Shown: positions 50,192 to 59,113, counted from the first letter of the stretch. The stretch: 64,000 nt of DNA from Microbispora sp. ZYX-F-249 (GCF_039649665.1 NZ_JBDJAW010000016.1:62001-126000); one strand, 5' to 3'. Notes: a model not told the origin generated them from the sequence alone. Program-made: numbers and translations.

Positions 50192-51199
50192 ATGTGTCCC
50201 ATGCGAGGCCGAATCGGGAGAAGTCGCAAGGCGGGCGTTGCGAGGCTGCGCCACCATGCGGACTTGGTCGCACCATTCCAGGGTGCGGAACTGGTGAGTG
50301 CGGCGACGGGTCCCGAGGGAGAGCTAGTCGTCGTGTGGGCGTCGCGGGAGAACGCCGATGCGCTGACCGCACGTACTGTCGAATCGGATGGGGTCTCTTT
50401 TCCCGATTCACGTACGGCCGCGTCCGTCTCGGTGCATGTCGCAACGTACAGTCCCCACCTGGTGACGATGGTGCCCATCGTCGGGCGGTCACTCGCGCAC
50501 AGCCATGTCCAGCCGCTGCCGGACGGGGGTGTGCTCCTGGTGGGCGCGCGGTGCCGTTGGCGTAACGGGGCTGCCGAGTCCAACGCCGCCGTCTACGATG
50601 CCGACGGGGAGCTCCAGCGAGAGGGTGTGCTGGGAGACGGAATCGCCGACGTGCAGACGACGCCTTCCGGCGAGATATGGGTGAGCTACTTCGACGAAGG
50701 CGTGTACGGCAACTTCGGATGGGGAGAGGCGGACAGCCCTGAACCTATCGGCTCCCCCGGACTGATCCGCTTTCGATCTGACCTGGAGATCGCGTGGCGT
50801 TATCCGTATGACGGCGACTTCGGCGCGATCTCGGACTGCTACGCCTTGAATGTGGCGGGGGAGGATGCCTGGGCCTACTACTACACCGACTTCCCCATCG
50901 TGCGGATCCGAGCGGCCGCGGTCACCGGCTGGTCCACGGAGGTGCGCGGCGCTCATGCGCTTGTAGTCGCCGATGACCGAGTCGTTCTCGTCGGCGGCTA
51001 TGGCGAGGACCGGCGTCGGCTGGTCGCCGGGAGCATTCAAGGAGAGGCCTTTTCGGTGGATCGTCCCGCACGGCTGGTGATGCCCAACGGGCGTCCGGTG
51101 CCCAGGACGGCGACTGTGCTGGGCCGAGGCAGTGAGCTTCATGTCGTCGTGGGGCAGAGCTGGCTGAAGCTGGGTTTGGAAGATCTCGCTACACGATGA
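50192..51199 (+). CDS. Hypothetical protein, beta-propeller-like repeats
   Basis: 335 residues from ATG 50192 (or 333 from ATG 50201). The sequence is beta-rich with repeated blade-like segments (GVLLVGARCRW, SNAAVYDADGELQRE, GEIWVSYFDEGVYGNFGWG, LIRFRSDLEIAWRY). No membrane helix or signal is present. Some relatives are annotated only as hypothetical in actinobacteria. It lies in the element scar and may be cargo. The upstream frame is open farther but shows no credible start. Confidence 0.65.
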   Translation: MCPMRGRIGRSRKAGVARLRHHADLVAPFQGAELVSAATGPEGELVVVWASRENADALTARTVESDGVSFPDSRTAASVSVHVATYSPHLVTMVPIVGRSLAHSHVQPLPDGGVLLVGARCRWRNGAAESNAAVYDADGELQREGVLGDGIADVQTTPSGEIWVSYFDEGVYGNFGWGEADSPEPIGSPGLIRFRSDLEIAWRYPYDGDFGAISDCYALNVAGEDAWAYYYTDFPIVRIRAAAVTGWSTEVRGAHALVVADDRVVLVGGYGEDRRRLVAGSIQGEAFSVDRPARLVMPNGRPVPRTATVLGRGSELHVVVGQSWLKLGLEDLATR

Positions 51200-51317
51200 G
51201 CGACCGGTCGAACCGGCTTGGCAACGGCCCGGTGGGCTGTTCCCGAGTCTCGGAAACCGCAGGATGCGCATCGTGACCCAAGGGCGAACGCCCAGCGGGT
51301 CTTGGGCGCCACCGGGT

Positions 51318-51323
51318 TAGGTT
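51318..51323 (+). promoter_or_regulatory. -10 box for the GNAT gene
   Basis: TAGGTT ends 6 nt before GTG 51330. Confidence 0.4.
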
Positions 51324-51329
51324 GGTCGG

Positions 51330-51869
51330 GTGGCGACCTATGAGGATCTACCGGCGGAGTTGGTGACCGAGCGGCTGCGGTTGCGGCGGTGGGCACCGTC
51401 GGATGCCGGGGAGTACCGCGGGTTATGGCTGGAGCGGGATCCACGAGTGCCGCCGGCACGGCGCATCGACGCCGAGGGACGCCCGACGACCGAAGACCTG
51501 CGCCGCCGGCTCCTCGACAATCCGTTGATGGCGCATCAGGGGCTCGGGTTGCTGCCGATCGAGCTGCGAGACACCGGTGAGTTCATCGGGTACTGCGGAC
51601 TGACTGTCGGCCAGGCGTCTTTCGACGAACCCGAGATCGCGTACGAGCTGGCGCAACGGTTCCACGGCCATGGTTACGCGACAGAAGCCGCCCGTACGGT
51701 CCTCGAAGCCGCCAGGCGAACAGGACGCCGACGTCTCTGGGCGACCGTACGGGAGTGGAACGCACCCTCGTTCCGCGTCCTCGAGAAGCTCGATTTCCAC
51801 CGAAGCGATCGCATCACCGAGGACGCCGAACACGGCAACACGATCTGGATGACGCGCGTACTCGATTGA
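51330..51869 (+). CDS. GNAT-family N-acetyltransferase (RimJ/RimL type)
   Basis: 179 residues. LVTERLRLRRWAPSDAGEYR opens the RimJ-like fold. The acetyl-CoA loop is LAQRFHGHGYATEAARTVLE, and NAPSFRVLEKLDFHRSD is the conserved last helix. The substrate may be a ribosomal protein N-terminus or a small molecule. It appears intact beside degenerate sequence. Confidence 0.88.
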   Translation: MATYEDLPAELVTERLRLRRWAPSDAGEYRGLWLERDPRVPPARRIDAEGRPTTEDLRRRLLDNPLMAHQGLGLLPIELRDTGEFIGYCGLTVGQASFDEPEIAYELAQRFHGHGYATEAARTVLEAARRTGRRRLWATVREWNAPSFRVLEKLDFHRSDRITEDAEHGNTIWMTRVLD

Positions 51870-51929
51870 GGTCGGTCGAAGCCTCTCGCGAACCGGTGGG
51901 TGCACGTGCGCAGAGATCACTAAGGTCTC

Positions 51930-52016
51930 GCTGCAATCACTCGCGAGACACGCGGTGAACTCCGCGACCGGAATGCCGACCTTCCCTGCGAGCTGTACGA
52001 GCTGCTCATTGGGGAA
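51930..52016 (-). pseudogene. C-terminal fragment of a DsbA/thioredoxin-like oxidoreductase
   Basis: About 29 codons reading FPNEQLVQLAGKVGIPVAEF, then TACLASD. This corresponds to the last helices of actinobacterial DsbA-like proteins (LAxxVG...FxACxxS). The rest of the domain, with CxxC, is missing. Confidence 0.45.
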
Positions 52017-52364
52017 ACCGCCCTTCCTGTTGGATTGGTGGGGGTGCTTCCCACCCGAACCGGGCTTCGAGACGTACACGGATCAGAACGGGCATCGGGT
52101 CGAGGTCATCCCCGCGATCATGCGGCAGGTAGGACAGGCAGCCGACCCTATGCGCGTCATCGCGGCGCACGACACGCAGGCGCGTGGGCTGATTCGCGAG
52201 CTGCTCCGCGGCCTCGACCGAGGATGGACCGTCGAGGAGGAGAAGGCGCTGAGGTCAGAGCCCCTCAACTGTCGGGAGGGCTCTCGCGGAAGGGCCCGCG
52301 ACAGCGGCGGCCTTTCGGCGATGCCGAGCGCCGTCGGTTGCGGCCTTTTGACTGCTCACACGGG

Positions 52365-52405
52365 AGGCGCCCGGCGATCACGCGGGGGACGGCCGCCGGG
52401 CGCCT
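52365..52405 (-). terminator. Terminator of arsI
   Basis: AGGCGCCCGGCG (52365-52376) and CGCCGGGCGCCT (52394-52405) form a perfect 12-bp stem just after the minus-strand stop codon. Confidence 0.75.
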
Positions 52406-52411
52406 TCCCGT

Positions 52412-52867
52412 CTAGCAGCAGGACTTGCTCGCGCTCGCCGTCTCTTCCGCCTCGTCGTCCGTGGTGCAGCAGACGGAGTCGTTCTGCTTGGTGAGGGTGT
52501 CGGCGTCCGCCTTCACCACGTACACCTCCCAGGGCTCGCCGCCGGGGCCGTGCACCCACACCTTGTCCTGCAGCGCGTAGCAGCAGGTGGTGTCGTTCTC
52601 CTCGAAGGTCGCGAGGCCGGCCTCCTTCAGGCGTTCGGTCGCGGCGGTGACCTGGGCGCTGTCGTCGACCTCGACGCCGAGGTGATCCATCCGGGTCGGC
52701 TCGCCCTCCTCGCCCTCGAGGAGGACGAGCTTGAGCGGGGGCTCGGCGATGGCGAAGTTGGCGTAGCCGGGCCGCCGCTTGGCCGGCTCGACACCGAACA
52801 GCTTGGAGTAGAAGGCGATCGAACCTTCCAGGTCGGCGACGCGCAGGGCGAGCTGGACACGGGACAT
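52412..52867 (-). CDS. arsI: ArsI/CadI-family metal- or arsenic-responsive VOC protein
   Basis: 151 residues. The VOC domain opens MSRVQLALRVADLEGSIAFY. The diagnostic ArsI/CadI elements are the Cys pair in DTTCCYALQDKVWVHGP and a Cys-rich tail (SVCCTTDDE...SKSCC). ArsI cleaves the C-As bond of trivalent methylarsenicals using Fe(II); CadI is induced by cadmium. The two cannot be separated here, although the adjacent ArsR supports metal or metalloid control. It is divergent from arsR, with a shared inverted-repeat operator. Confidence 0.85.
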   Translation of the reverse strand: MSRVQLALRVADLEGSIAFYSKLFGVEPAKRRPGYANFAIAEPPLKLVLLEGEEGEPTRMDHLGVEVDDSAQVTAATERLKEAGLATFEENDTTCCYALQDKVWVHGPGGEPWEVYVVKADADTLTKQNDSVCCTTDDEAEETASASKSCC

Positions 52868-52927
52868 GGGCACTCCTTGGGCCGGAAGCGGCGGGGTGGC
52901 CGTGGCCGTACCCACTGCTTCGATGAA

Positions 52928-52987
52928 CTTCTAATCAACGTGTAGCCGTAGTTTGTGTCCGTGTCTAGATCTGTGTCAAATTAGAAG
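52928..52987. promoter_or_regulatory. Inverted repeats between arsI and arsR
   Basis: CTTCTAAT (52928-52935) and ATTAGAAG (52980-52987) are exact inverted repeats with 44 bp between, inside a more AT-rich segment. Each arm lies beside the start of one divergent gene, the right arm ending 1 nt before ATG 52989. Likely ArsR sites. Confidence 0.5.
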
Positions 52988-52988
52988 C

Positions 52989-53357
52989 ATGTCGAAGCAA
53001 GTGCTGCCGATCGTCGACGCGGCGTGCTGTGCACCGCTGGCGTGCGAGCCCCTGTCGGAGAGCGATGCCGCCGAACTGGCGCCGCTGTTCAAGGCGATCG
53101 CCGACCCGGTACGACTGCGTCTGCTGTCCCTGATCGCCTGTCATGAGGGCGGTGAGACCTGCGTGTGCGACCTGACGACGGCTTTCGACCTGACCCCGCC
53201 GACCATCAGCCACCATCTCAAGGTGCTCAAGCAGGCCGGGCTCATCGATTCCGAACGCCGGGGCACGTGGGTGTACTACTGGGTCGAGCCCGCCGTTCTG
53301 GCCCGTATGTCGGCCCTGCTCGGCCCGGCGGCACCCGCACTCGCCGGTACGGCGTGA
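52989..53357 (+). CDS. arsR: ArsR-family metalloregulator
   Basis: 122 residues. The winged helix has CVCDLTTAFDLTPPTISHHL, with the CVCDL trivalent-metal site on the recognition helix, as in ArsR. ADPVRLRLLSLIACHEGGE precedes it. An extra N-terminal cluster (DAACCAPLACEPL) adds three Cys, as in CmtR/CadC-like and Streptomyces ArsR variants, so arsenite, Cd or Pb could be the signal. It represses arsI and itself by analogy. Confidence 0.92.
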   Translation: MSKQVLPIVDAACCAPLACEPLSESDAAELAPLFKAIADPVRLRLLSLIACHEGGETCVCDLTTAFDLTPPTISHHLKVLKQAGLIDSERRGTWVYYWVEPAVLARMSALLGPAAPALAGTA

Positions 53358-53393
53358 CCATGCGGCGGCTGCCGGCGTGACGGCAGCCCGCGC

Positions 53394-54809
53394 TCAACTG
53401 TCGAGGGCCAGCGTGGCGAGGTGGCGGGCGATACCGGCGGTGTCGGTGTCCTGCACGTTGCTGAGCACGACGACCTGGATGTCGTCATCGGGCAGGTACA
53501 TGTTGCTCGCCGTGTAGCCCATGAAAAGACCCGGGTGGTACCTGAGCCGGTGCCCCTGGAGCCGGTCGACGAGCCAGCCGAAGGCGTACGCGGTCGACGG
53601 CAGGTCGAGGCAGCCGGTGGAGGGGCACGGCGCCTGTGGCGTGAACGCCTGCTTGACGGTGGCGGGTGGTGCGACCCGGTAGGAGCCGAACGCCCGGTCC
53701 CAGCGGGCGATGTCGTCGACGGTGGAGTAGATGCCGGTCGCGGCGAACAGCTCGGAGCCGTTGAGCACCGGGGCCGGTGAACCGAGCGTGAAGTAACCCT
53801 TCGCGTATCCCTCGGGCGGATATCCCCTGCTGTAACCGGTGTTCCGGAGGTTCAGCGGGCCGGTGATCAGCTCCTGCAGCACGGCGCCGTACGGCTTGTG
53901 CGTCACCGCCTGGATGATCGCGCCGGCCACGACGTAGCCGGAGTTGGTGTACTTCCAGCTGGTGCCGGGCTCGAAGTCCAGTGGCAGATTCACGAACTTC
54001 TGGATGAGTTGCCGGGTCGTGGTCGGCCGCGTGACATCGGCGAGGTAGCTGGGCAGTTTCTCGACGTTGGGAATGCCCGAGGTGTGTGTGAGCGACTCGC
54101 GGATCGTGATGGGCCGCCACGCTGCCGGGCAGGCCTTGATGTATGCCGGGACGAGATACGGGCAGACCCGGCTGTCCAGGCCGCGCCGTCTGAGTTTCCC
54201 CTGGTCGCGCAGTTTGAGCATGATCATCGAGGTGAACTGCTTGGTGATCGACATGACCCGGTAGACCGTGTCCGGCCGGTTGGGGATGTGCTTGTCCTCG
54301 TCGGCCTCGCCGGCGGCGAAGCGCGCCAGCACCTCTCCGCGCCGCATCACCAGCACCGAGCCGGTGAACTTGTCGTCCGCGGCCAGATCCCGCAGGTACT
54401 CCTGCATCTTCGCGCCGGGGGAGTCATCCGGCGTCGCCGAGGACGAATCCGCGTTCTGCGCGGGCCGGCTTGTGATGTCCGACAGGTTGTCCTGATTATT
54501 GTAGGAATTCGCGACCGCGTCCGTCTTCTGCCAGTTGTACGGCAGAGCCCGCGAATCCGTGTCGCCTTTCTGTACCGGCGTGACGGCGAGCGTGACGTCG
54601 CGGAGCAGGTTCTGGCGCTGCCGCTCGCGCTCCGACTGCCGCTGCTTGTCTCGGTGACGCTTATGGGCTGCCGGGTGGTCGCCGTCCGGGCTGGTCGGCG
54701 CGGCACCGGTGGCGGATTCGGCGATGGCGGGAGTGCCCAAGGGTACGGCTGCGCCGGTGAGGGCGGAGAACATCGCAACGAACCCGACAACATTACGACA
54801 CTTGGCCAT
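53394..54809 (-). CDS. Serine hydrolase, class C beta-lactamase/EstB type
   Basis: 471 residues from ATG 54809 (GGGGAG 4-5 nt upstream). A secretion signal (VVGFVAMFSALTGAAVPL) is followed by about 100 low-complexity residues rich in His, Arg and Gln (AAHKRHRDKQRQSERERQRQ). The hydrolase has SxxK in RVMSITKQFTSM, YxN in WKYTNSGYVV and HxG in RYHPGLFMG. It could be a beta-lactamase, a D-amino-acid peptidase or an esterase. The N-terminal part has a lower GC content than its neighbours. Confidence 0.88.
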   Translation of the reverse strand: MAKCRNVVGFVAMFSALTGAAVPLGTPAIAESATGAAPTSPDGDHPAAHKRHRDKQRQSERERQRQNLLRDVTLAVTPVQKGDTDSRALPYNWQKTDAVANSYNNQDNLSDITSRPAQNADSSSATPDDSPGAKMQEYLRDLAADDKFTGSVLVMRRGEVLARFAAGEADEDKHIPNRPDTVYRVMSITKQFTSMIMLKLRDQGKLRRRGLDSRVCPYLVPAYIKACPAAWRPITIRESLTHTSGIPNVEKLPSYLADVTRPTTTRQLIQKFVNLPLDFEPGTSWKYTNSGYVVAGAIIQAVTHKPYGAVLQELITGPLNLRNTGYSRGYPPEGYAKGYFTLGSPAPVLNGSELFAATGIYSTVDDIARWDRAFGSYRVAPPATVKQAFTPQAPCPSTGCLDLPSTAYAFGWLVDRLQGHRLRYHPGLFMGYTASNMYLPDDDIQVVVLSNVQDTDTAGIARHLATLALDS

Positions 54810-55021
54810 CTTCTCCCCATTGAACGTATAGTTGTCCAGCATTCCGGCGTTTCCCGGGAACGCCATGCGGGCCATTCTTCTTGTGCGTGCTTTCCGTTCG
54901 GCAGAGCCACAAGCGGTGTCGACTTCTTTTTCCTTCCTGCAGAGGTAAGGGGTACCTTGACGGGTGGACTCCGGTTCGTGCAGGGCGAGCGCCGACGTCC
55001 GGCGGCTTAAGGGGGATCGAC

Positions 55022-55867
55022 ATGCCCGACGGGTGGCAGTGGGACAGGACCCTGTTCCAGGGATGCGCGGCCTTCTACGAGCGCGGCAGGCTTCCGTACG
55101 CTCCGGGCTTCGCGGAAAAACTGGCCGCGGTCCTCGGCTTGGACGGCAGGGGACGGCTCCTCGACGTCGGGTGCGGACCGGGCACCGTGATCCTCGCCCT
55201 CGCGGGGTTCTTCACCGAGGTGGTCGGCATCGACCCGGACGAGGACATGCTGGCCGAGGCGGGGCGGCAGGCCGAGCGTCGCGGGGTGACCAACGCGCGC
55301 TGGGTGGCTGCCCGCGCCGAGGACCTGCCGGCCGGTCTGGGGACGTTCCGGGCCGTTCTGTTCGCTCAGTCCTTCCACTGGACGGATCGGGATCGCGTCG
55401 CCGCGACAGTGCTGGACATGCTGGAGCCGGGAGGCGCGTTCGTCCACATGAGCGATCTGAAGAAGCCGCCCGCCGAACCGGCGCCACTGCCGCTGCCCGC
55501 TCCTCCGTACGCGCGGATCGGCGACCTGGTGCGCGCATACCTCGGCCCGGTACGCCGAGCGGGGCAGGGAACGCTCGCCGACGGCACGCCGGACCGGGAG
55601 GACCTCGTCCTGGCGCGGGCGGGGTTCGAGAACGTCGAACGACACGTCGTGCCGGCCGGGCACGTGGTCGACCGCACCGCGGACGACGTCGTCGCGTGGG
55701 TGTTCTCCCGATCCGACTCCGCCCCGCACCTGTTCGGCGACAGGGTGAGGGACTTCGAGCAAGACCTGCGCGCGATGCTGCGGCAGGCGTCACCCGGCGA
55801 CCGCTTCGCCGAGCGCCTTCCCGCGACCGAGATCATGATCTGGCGCAAGCCGCACGGTGAGCGGTGA
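55022..55867 (+). CDS. Class I SAM-dependent methyltransferase
   Basis: 281 residues from ATG 55022, with GGGG(GA) about 7 nt upstream. Motif I is RLLDVGCGPGTVILALA, motif II VVGIDPDEDM, motif III FRAVLFAQSFHWTDR. A small-molecule methyltransferase (UbiE/Coq5 style) of unknown substrate. It is convergent with a second methyltransferase gene that is not closely similar. Confidence 0.9.
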   Translation: MPDGWQWDRTLFQGCAAFYERGRLPYAPGFAEKLAAVLGLDGRGRLLDVGCGPGTVILALAGFFTEVVGIDPDEDMLAEAGRQAERRGVTNARWVAARAEDLPAGLGTFRAVLFAQSFHWTDRDRVAATVLDMLEPGGAFVHMSDLKKPPAEPAPLPLPAPPYARIGDLVRAYLGPVRRAGQGTLADGTPDREDLVLARAGFENVERHVVPAGHVVDRTADDVVAWVFSRSDSAPHLFGDRVRDFEQDLRAMLRQASPGDRFAERLPATEIMIWRKPHGER

Positions 55868-55895
55868 CGGCGACGTCACAAGGGGCCGATCCCGG

Positions 55896-56546
55896 TCAGA
55901 CGACGTCCGCCGGTCTCCGGACGAGGAGAAAGCCGCGCTGGAGCTTCTCGTGCTCGTCGGGCTCGCGCAGCAGGCGGGCGTCCTCGGCGAAGCCGGCCCG
56001 GCCCAGCGACTCGGCGACGTGCTCCAGGGACCGCCAGTAGCAGTCGAGCGAGATCGACTGACCGAACGCCTCCGTGCGACGTTCGTGGGCGTCGCCGACC
56101 TGGAACACGAGCAGCGCACGGCCGCCCGGCACCAGGACCCGGTGAAACTCGGCGAACACCTGCGGCAGGTGCTCTCGCGGGATGTGGATGATCGAATACA
56201 TGGCCAGGATGCCGCCGAGGGTCCGGTCCGGCAGGTCCAGCGCCGTCATGGATCCCTCGTCGAACCGCAGCCCGGGATGCTGCCGCCGCGCCAGCGCGAC
56301 CATCTGGGACGACAGATCGATCCCGAACGCGGACAGCCCCAGGTCACGCAGACGCGCCGTCACGTGCCCGGTGCCGCAGCCGATGTCGGCGACCGGCTCG
56401 GCGGACGGCACCAGCTCCGCGAACGCCCCGAGCATCGCTCGTTCGACGGGCTTGGCCGCCAGCTCGTCGTGGAAGCGTCCCGCGTAGGCCGCGGCCACGG
56501 CGTCGTACGACGCTCGCGTGGAGAGCAGGAAGCCCGGCTCGGTCAC
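55896..56546 (-). CDS. Class I SAM-dependent methyltransferase
   Basis: 216 residues from GTG 56546. Motif I is VADIGCGTGHVTARL, motif II FGIDLSSQMVALARR, with GGILAMYSIIHIP after it. Also of the methyltransf_11/25 type. The substrate is unknown. Two unrelated methyltransferase genes face each other here, which is common in regions with secondary-metabolism remnants. Confidence 0.9.
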   Translation of the reverse strand: MTEPGFLLSTRASYDAVAAAYAGRFHDELAAKPVERAMLGAFAELVPSAEPVADIGCGTGHVTARLRDLGLSAFGIDLSSQMVALARRQHPGLRFDEGSMTALDLPDRTLGGILAMYSIIHIPREHLPQVFAEFHRVLVPGGRALLVFQVGDAHERRTEAFGQSISLDCYWRSLEHVAESLGRAGFAEDARLLREPDEHEKLQRGFLLVRRPADVV

Positions 56547-56696
56547 GACAGGTCACCTCATCCACTCGCTGCCAGGTAGCCGCCGCGCTCCGGGTGGTGG
56601 ACCGGCGCCGACGACCTCAACCGATGCCACCGCCGGTCCCGGCGTCGGGTGGCGGCAGACCAGGCGCGGGGCGCGTGAGACCGCGCTGCGCGGAAC

Positions 56697-56723
56697 CCCG
56701 GCGAATCGGAAAGCCGCCGGGGC
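56697..56723 (-). terminator. Terminator of the DUF1707 gene
   Basis: CCCCGGCG (56697-56704) pairs with CGCCGGGG (56716-56723) in an 8-bp stem with an 11-nt loop, just after the minus-strand stop. Confidence 0.6.
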
Positions 56724-56730
56724 GGGGCGC

Positions 56731-57336
56731 TCAGTGGTCGCGCCGGCGCCGGACCTTGCCGGCCACTCCGCCGAACAACGCCAGGCCCTTGATCACGATG
56801 ACCGGTGCGGACGGGTCGACGGTCGGGCTGTTGGCCACGTCGAAGCCGCCGAAGATGCCGACGCCCTTGCAGCGCACCTCGGCCCCCTCGGGCAGGATGA
56901 GCTCGGCCCCGCCGAAGACCGCGTTGATCGTGATCTCGACCTCCTTCGCCTCGAACTCGGCTTCCGTCAGGTCGAACCGTACGCCGCCGAAGACGGCCAG
57001 CGCCTTGGTCTGGCGCCGCACCCGCCAGCGGCCCCTGCGGTCGGCGCCGCCGAAGATGGCGATGACGTTGTCCGGATCGGTGTTCGCGCCCGGTGCGTAG
57101 GACACCGGGCTCGCGGCCGGACGCTGCCGCTCGACCTGCAGGTCCTGGGTGAGGACGTCGAGCTCCCCGACCGTCTTGGCCTGGTAGAGGGTGTCGAGGC
57201 GCTCGGAGTACTCCTCGTGGCTCAGCTGACCGGTGCTCAGGGCTTCACCGAGTAAGGCGGCGACCTGCTCCCTGTTGCTGTCGGAAGCGCGCAGGTGAGA
57301 CGTCGGGGAGTCGCGGCGCTGAGGGGCGTTTTCCAT
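56731..57336 (-). CDS. DUF1707/SHOCT-like membrane-associated protein with LiaF-like C-terminus
   Basis: About 201 residues from ATG 57336. N-terminal DUF1707 helices (LRASDSNREQVAALLGEALS, LSHEEYSERLDTLYQAKT) are followed by a beta-helix-like LiaF/DUF2154 domain with repeated IFGGADRRG, AVFGGVRFDL and AVFGGAELILP segments. LiaF-type proteins tune envelope-stress kinases; the role here is inferred. An upstream start at 57357 is possible. Confidence 0.88.
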   Translation of the reverse strand: MENAPQRRDSPTSHLRASDSNREQVAALLGEALSTGQLSHEEYSERLDTLYQAKTVGELDVLTQDLQVERQRPAASPVSYAPGANTDPDNVIAIFGGADRRGRWRVRRQTKALAVFGGVRFDLTEAEFEAKEVEITINAVFGGAELILPEGAEVRCKGVGIFGGFDVANSPTVDPSAPVIVIKGLALFGGVAGKVRRRRDH

Positions 57337-57568
57337 GTTGGTCACGATAGTTCTCATTCGACCCGACAGGGAGCGTCCCTCTCGGAAACGGGAGCGTCAA
57401 CGACCGGTTCGCCTTCGGCCGCCCGCCGTTTGACGGGTTCCGTCGTCGGCAGGCCCAGGCGGGCGCCACTCAGGTCCAGTAGTGAACGCCGGTGATTCCG
57501 CCGATTACCGGGCCGGGCAGGGCGGGTGACACTGTGCCTCCCCGACATTCGTCCCACGGAGGTAACCC

Positions 57569-59086
57569 GTGCGCGTACCCGTCCGGTCCCCCCGGCGGCG
57601 GATCACCGCCGCGGCGCTGGGGGCGGCGCTCGCCGCCGTCCTCCTCGGCGCCCCACCGGCCGCCCAGGCCGCGGCGGCGAACCCTGTCGTCAGCGTCCCG
57701 GCCGCCGGCGACCACGGCTTCCCGTTCCTCGCCGCGGCGGAGGATCTCGGCTCGTTCGGTTTCACCGAAAGCGAGTACTTCATCGAGGGCACCGCCACCT
57801 CCTACGCCAAGTCCGGCGTCTGGACCTCGGACGGCCGGTGGAACGTCCGGGCCTCCGGCCGCGCCGCGTACAAGACCCGGCTCCTGGTCCGCCGGCCTGC
57901 CGACCCGGCGAGGTTCAACGGCACGGTCGTGGTCGAGTGGCTCAACGTGAGCGGCCAGATCGAACTGTCCCCGGACTACTGGTTCGAGCGCGACGAACTG
58001 CTGCGCAAGGGCTACGCGTGGGTCGGCGTCTCGGCGCAGGAGGTCGGCGTCAACGGCGGCCTCGGCGAGATACGCGGTCTCAAGGGCTGGGACCCGGCTC
58101 GGTACGGCAGCCTCGTCCACCCCGGTGACGCCTACGCGTACGACATCTTCTCCCAGGCCGGGCAGGCGCTGCGTACGCCGGACGGGCCGGACCCGCTCGG
58201 CGGCCTGCACGTCACGACGCTGCTCGCCGACGGCGAGTCGCAGTCGGCCGGCTTCATGACGACGTACGTCAACGCCGTCCAGCCGGTGTCGAAGGTGTAC
58301 GACGGCTTCCTGATCCACAGCAACGGTGCGGTCGGCTCTCCGATCAGCGGCCAACTGCTCGACGTGTTGACGATGCCGAACCCGAGCAGGATCCGTACGG
58401 ACCTGCCGGTGCCGACGTTCGTCGTGCTCACCGAGACCGACGTCCCGACGGCGTTCGCCGCCCGGCAACCGGACACCGACCGGATCGTGCACTGGGAACT
58501 GGCCGGTACGGCGCACGGCGACCAGTGGGCGTACGACCTCGGCGACCCGACGGTGCGGAAGTCGGCGGGCTCCGCCGCCCCGCGGGCCGACTGCGCCGCA
58601 GGGTCGGCTCCGTTCAACGACGGGCCCGGTCACTACTCCATGAACGCGGCGCTGCGTCACCTGGCCGCCTGGGCGCGGGGCGGGCCCCGGCCGCCGAGCG
58701 GGGCGGCACTGCACCCCGATCTGCGCGACCCGAGCACGGGCCTGGCCGTGGGCGGCATCCGGCTCCCCGACGTGGCGGTGCCGACGCGCACGCTCACGGG
58801 AGAGCGCGACACCAGCGGCAGCGGCGTCTTCTGCGGCCTCTACGGCGCCCGCGATCCGTGGAACGGCGACGCCGACTCGTGGGACCGGCACAACGCGGGC
58901 GATCCGTCCGACCCGTTCCTGCCGCGTACGGCCGAGCCGGTGCTCGACCGGCTCTACCCGACGCACGCCGGCTACGTGAGCAGGGTGCGGGCGGCCGCGC
59001 AGGCGTCGGTGAACGCCGGATATCTCCTGCCGGAGGACGCGACCGCGATCGTCACCGCCGCGGAGAACTCCGGCATCGGCGGCTGA
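57569..59086 (+). CDS. Secreted alpha/beta hydrolase-domain protein
   Basis: 505 residues. A signal peptide (ITAAALGAALAAVLLGAPPAAQA) precedes an alpha/beta-hydrolase-like body (WLNVSGQIELSPDYWF, HVTTLLADGESQSAGFMTT with the nucleophile Ser in GESQS, and HWELAGTAHGDQW carrying the His). This is the PF20091-type alpha/beta hydrolase domain seen in actinobacteria. The substrate is unknown; an extracellular esterase is the likely role. A terminator follows. Confidence 0.83.
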   Translation: MRVPVRSPRRRITAAALGAALAAVLLGAPPAAQAAAANPVVSVPAAGDHGFPFLAAAEDLGSFGFTESEYFIEGTATSYAKSGVWTSDGRWNVRASGRAAYKTRLLVRRPADPARFNGTVVVEWLNVSGQIELSPDYWFERDELLRKGYAWVGVSAQEVGVNGGLGEIRGLKGWDPARYGSLVHPGDAYAYDIFSQAGQALRTPDGPDPLGGLHVTTLLADGESQSAGFMTTYVNAVQPVSKVYDGFLIHSNGAVGSPISGQLLDVLTMPNPSRIRTDLPVPTFVVLTETDVPTAFAARQPDTDRIVHWELAGTAHGDQWAYDLGDPTVRKSAGSAAPRADCAAGSAPFNDGPGHYSMNAALRHLAAWARGGPRPPSGAALHPDLRDPSTGLAVGGIRLPDVAVPTRTLTGERDTSGSGVFCGLYGARDPWNGDADSWDRHNAGDPSDPFLPRTAEPVLDRLYPTHAGYVSRVRAAAQASVNAGYLLPEDATAIVTAAENSGIGG

Positions 59087-59113
59087 CCCGGCCATCGGGG
59101 TGTTCTCGACGGC

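Larger units (their letters stand above)
51870..52411. other. Degenerate region between GNAT and arsI
   Basis: Contains a DsbA-like fragment (minus strand), an open plus-strand segment at about 52068-52260 that reads GFETYTDQNGHRVEVIPA and later LIRELLRGLDRGWTVEEEKA with no start or recognised family, and the arsI terminator at 52365-52405. No complete gene is visible. Confidence 0.5.

Noticed and set aside
48258-52411. Second copy of the tRNA-Thr 3' end as attR
   Set aside because: I looked for repeats of GGTTCGATTCCCC or CCAAGGCGGC downstream and saw none, so element borders cannot be drawn.
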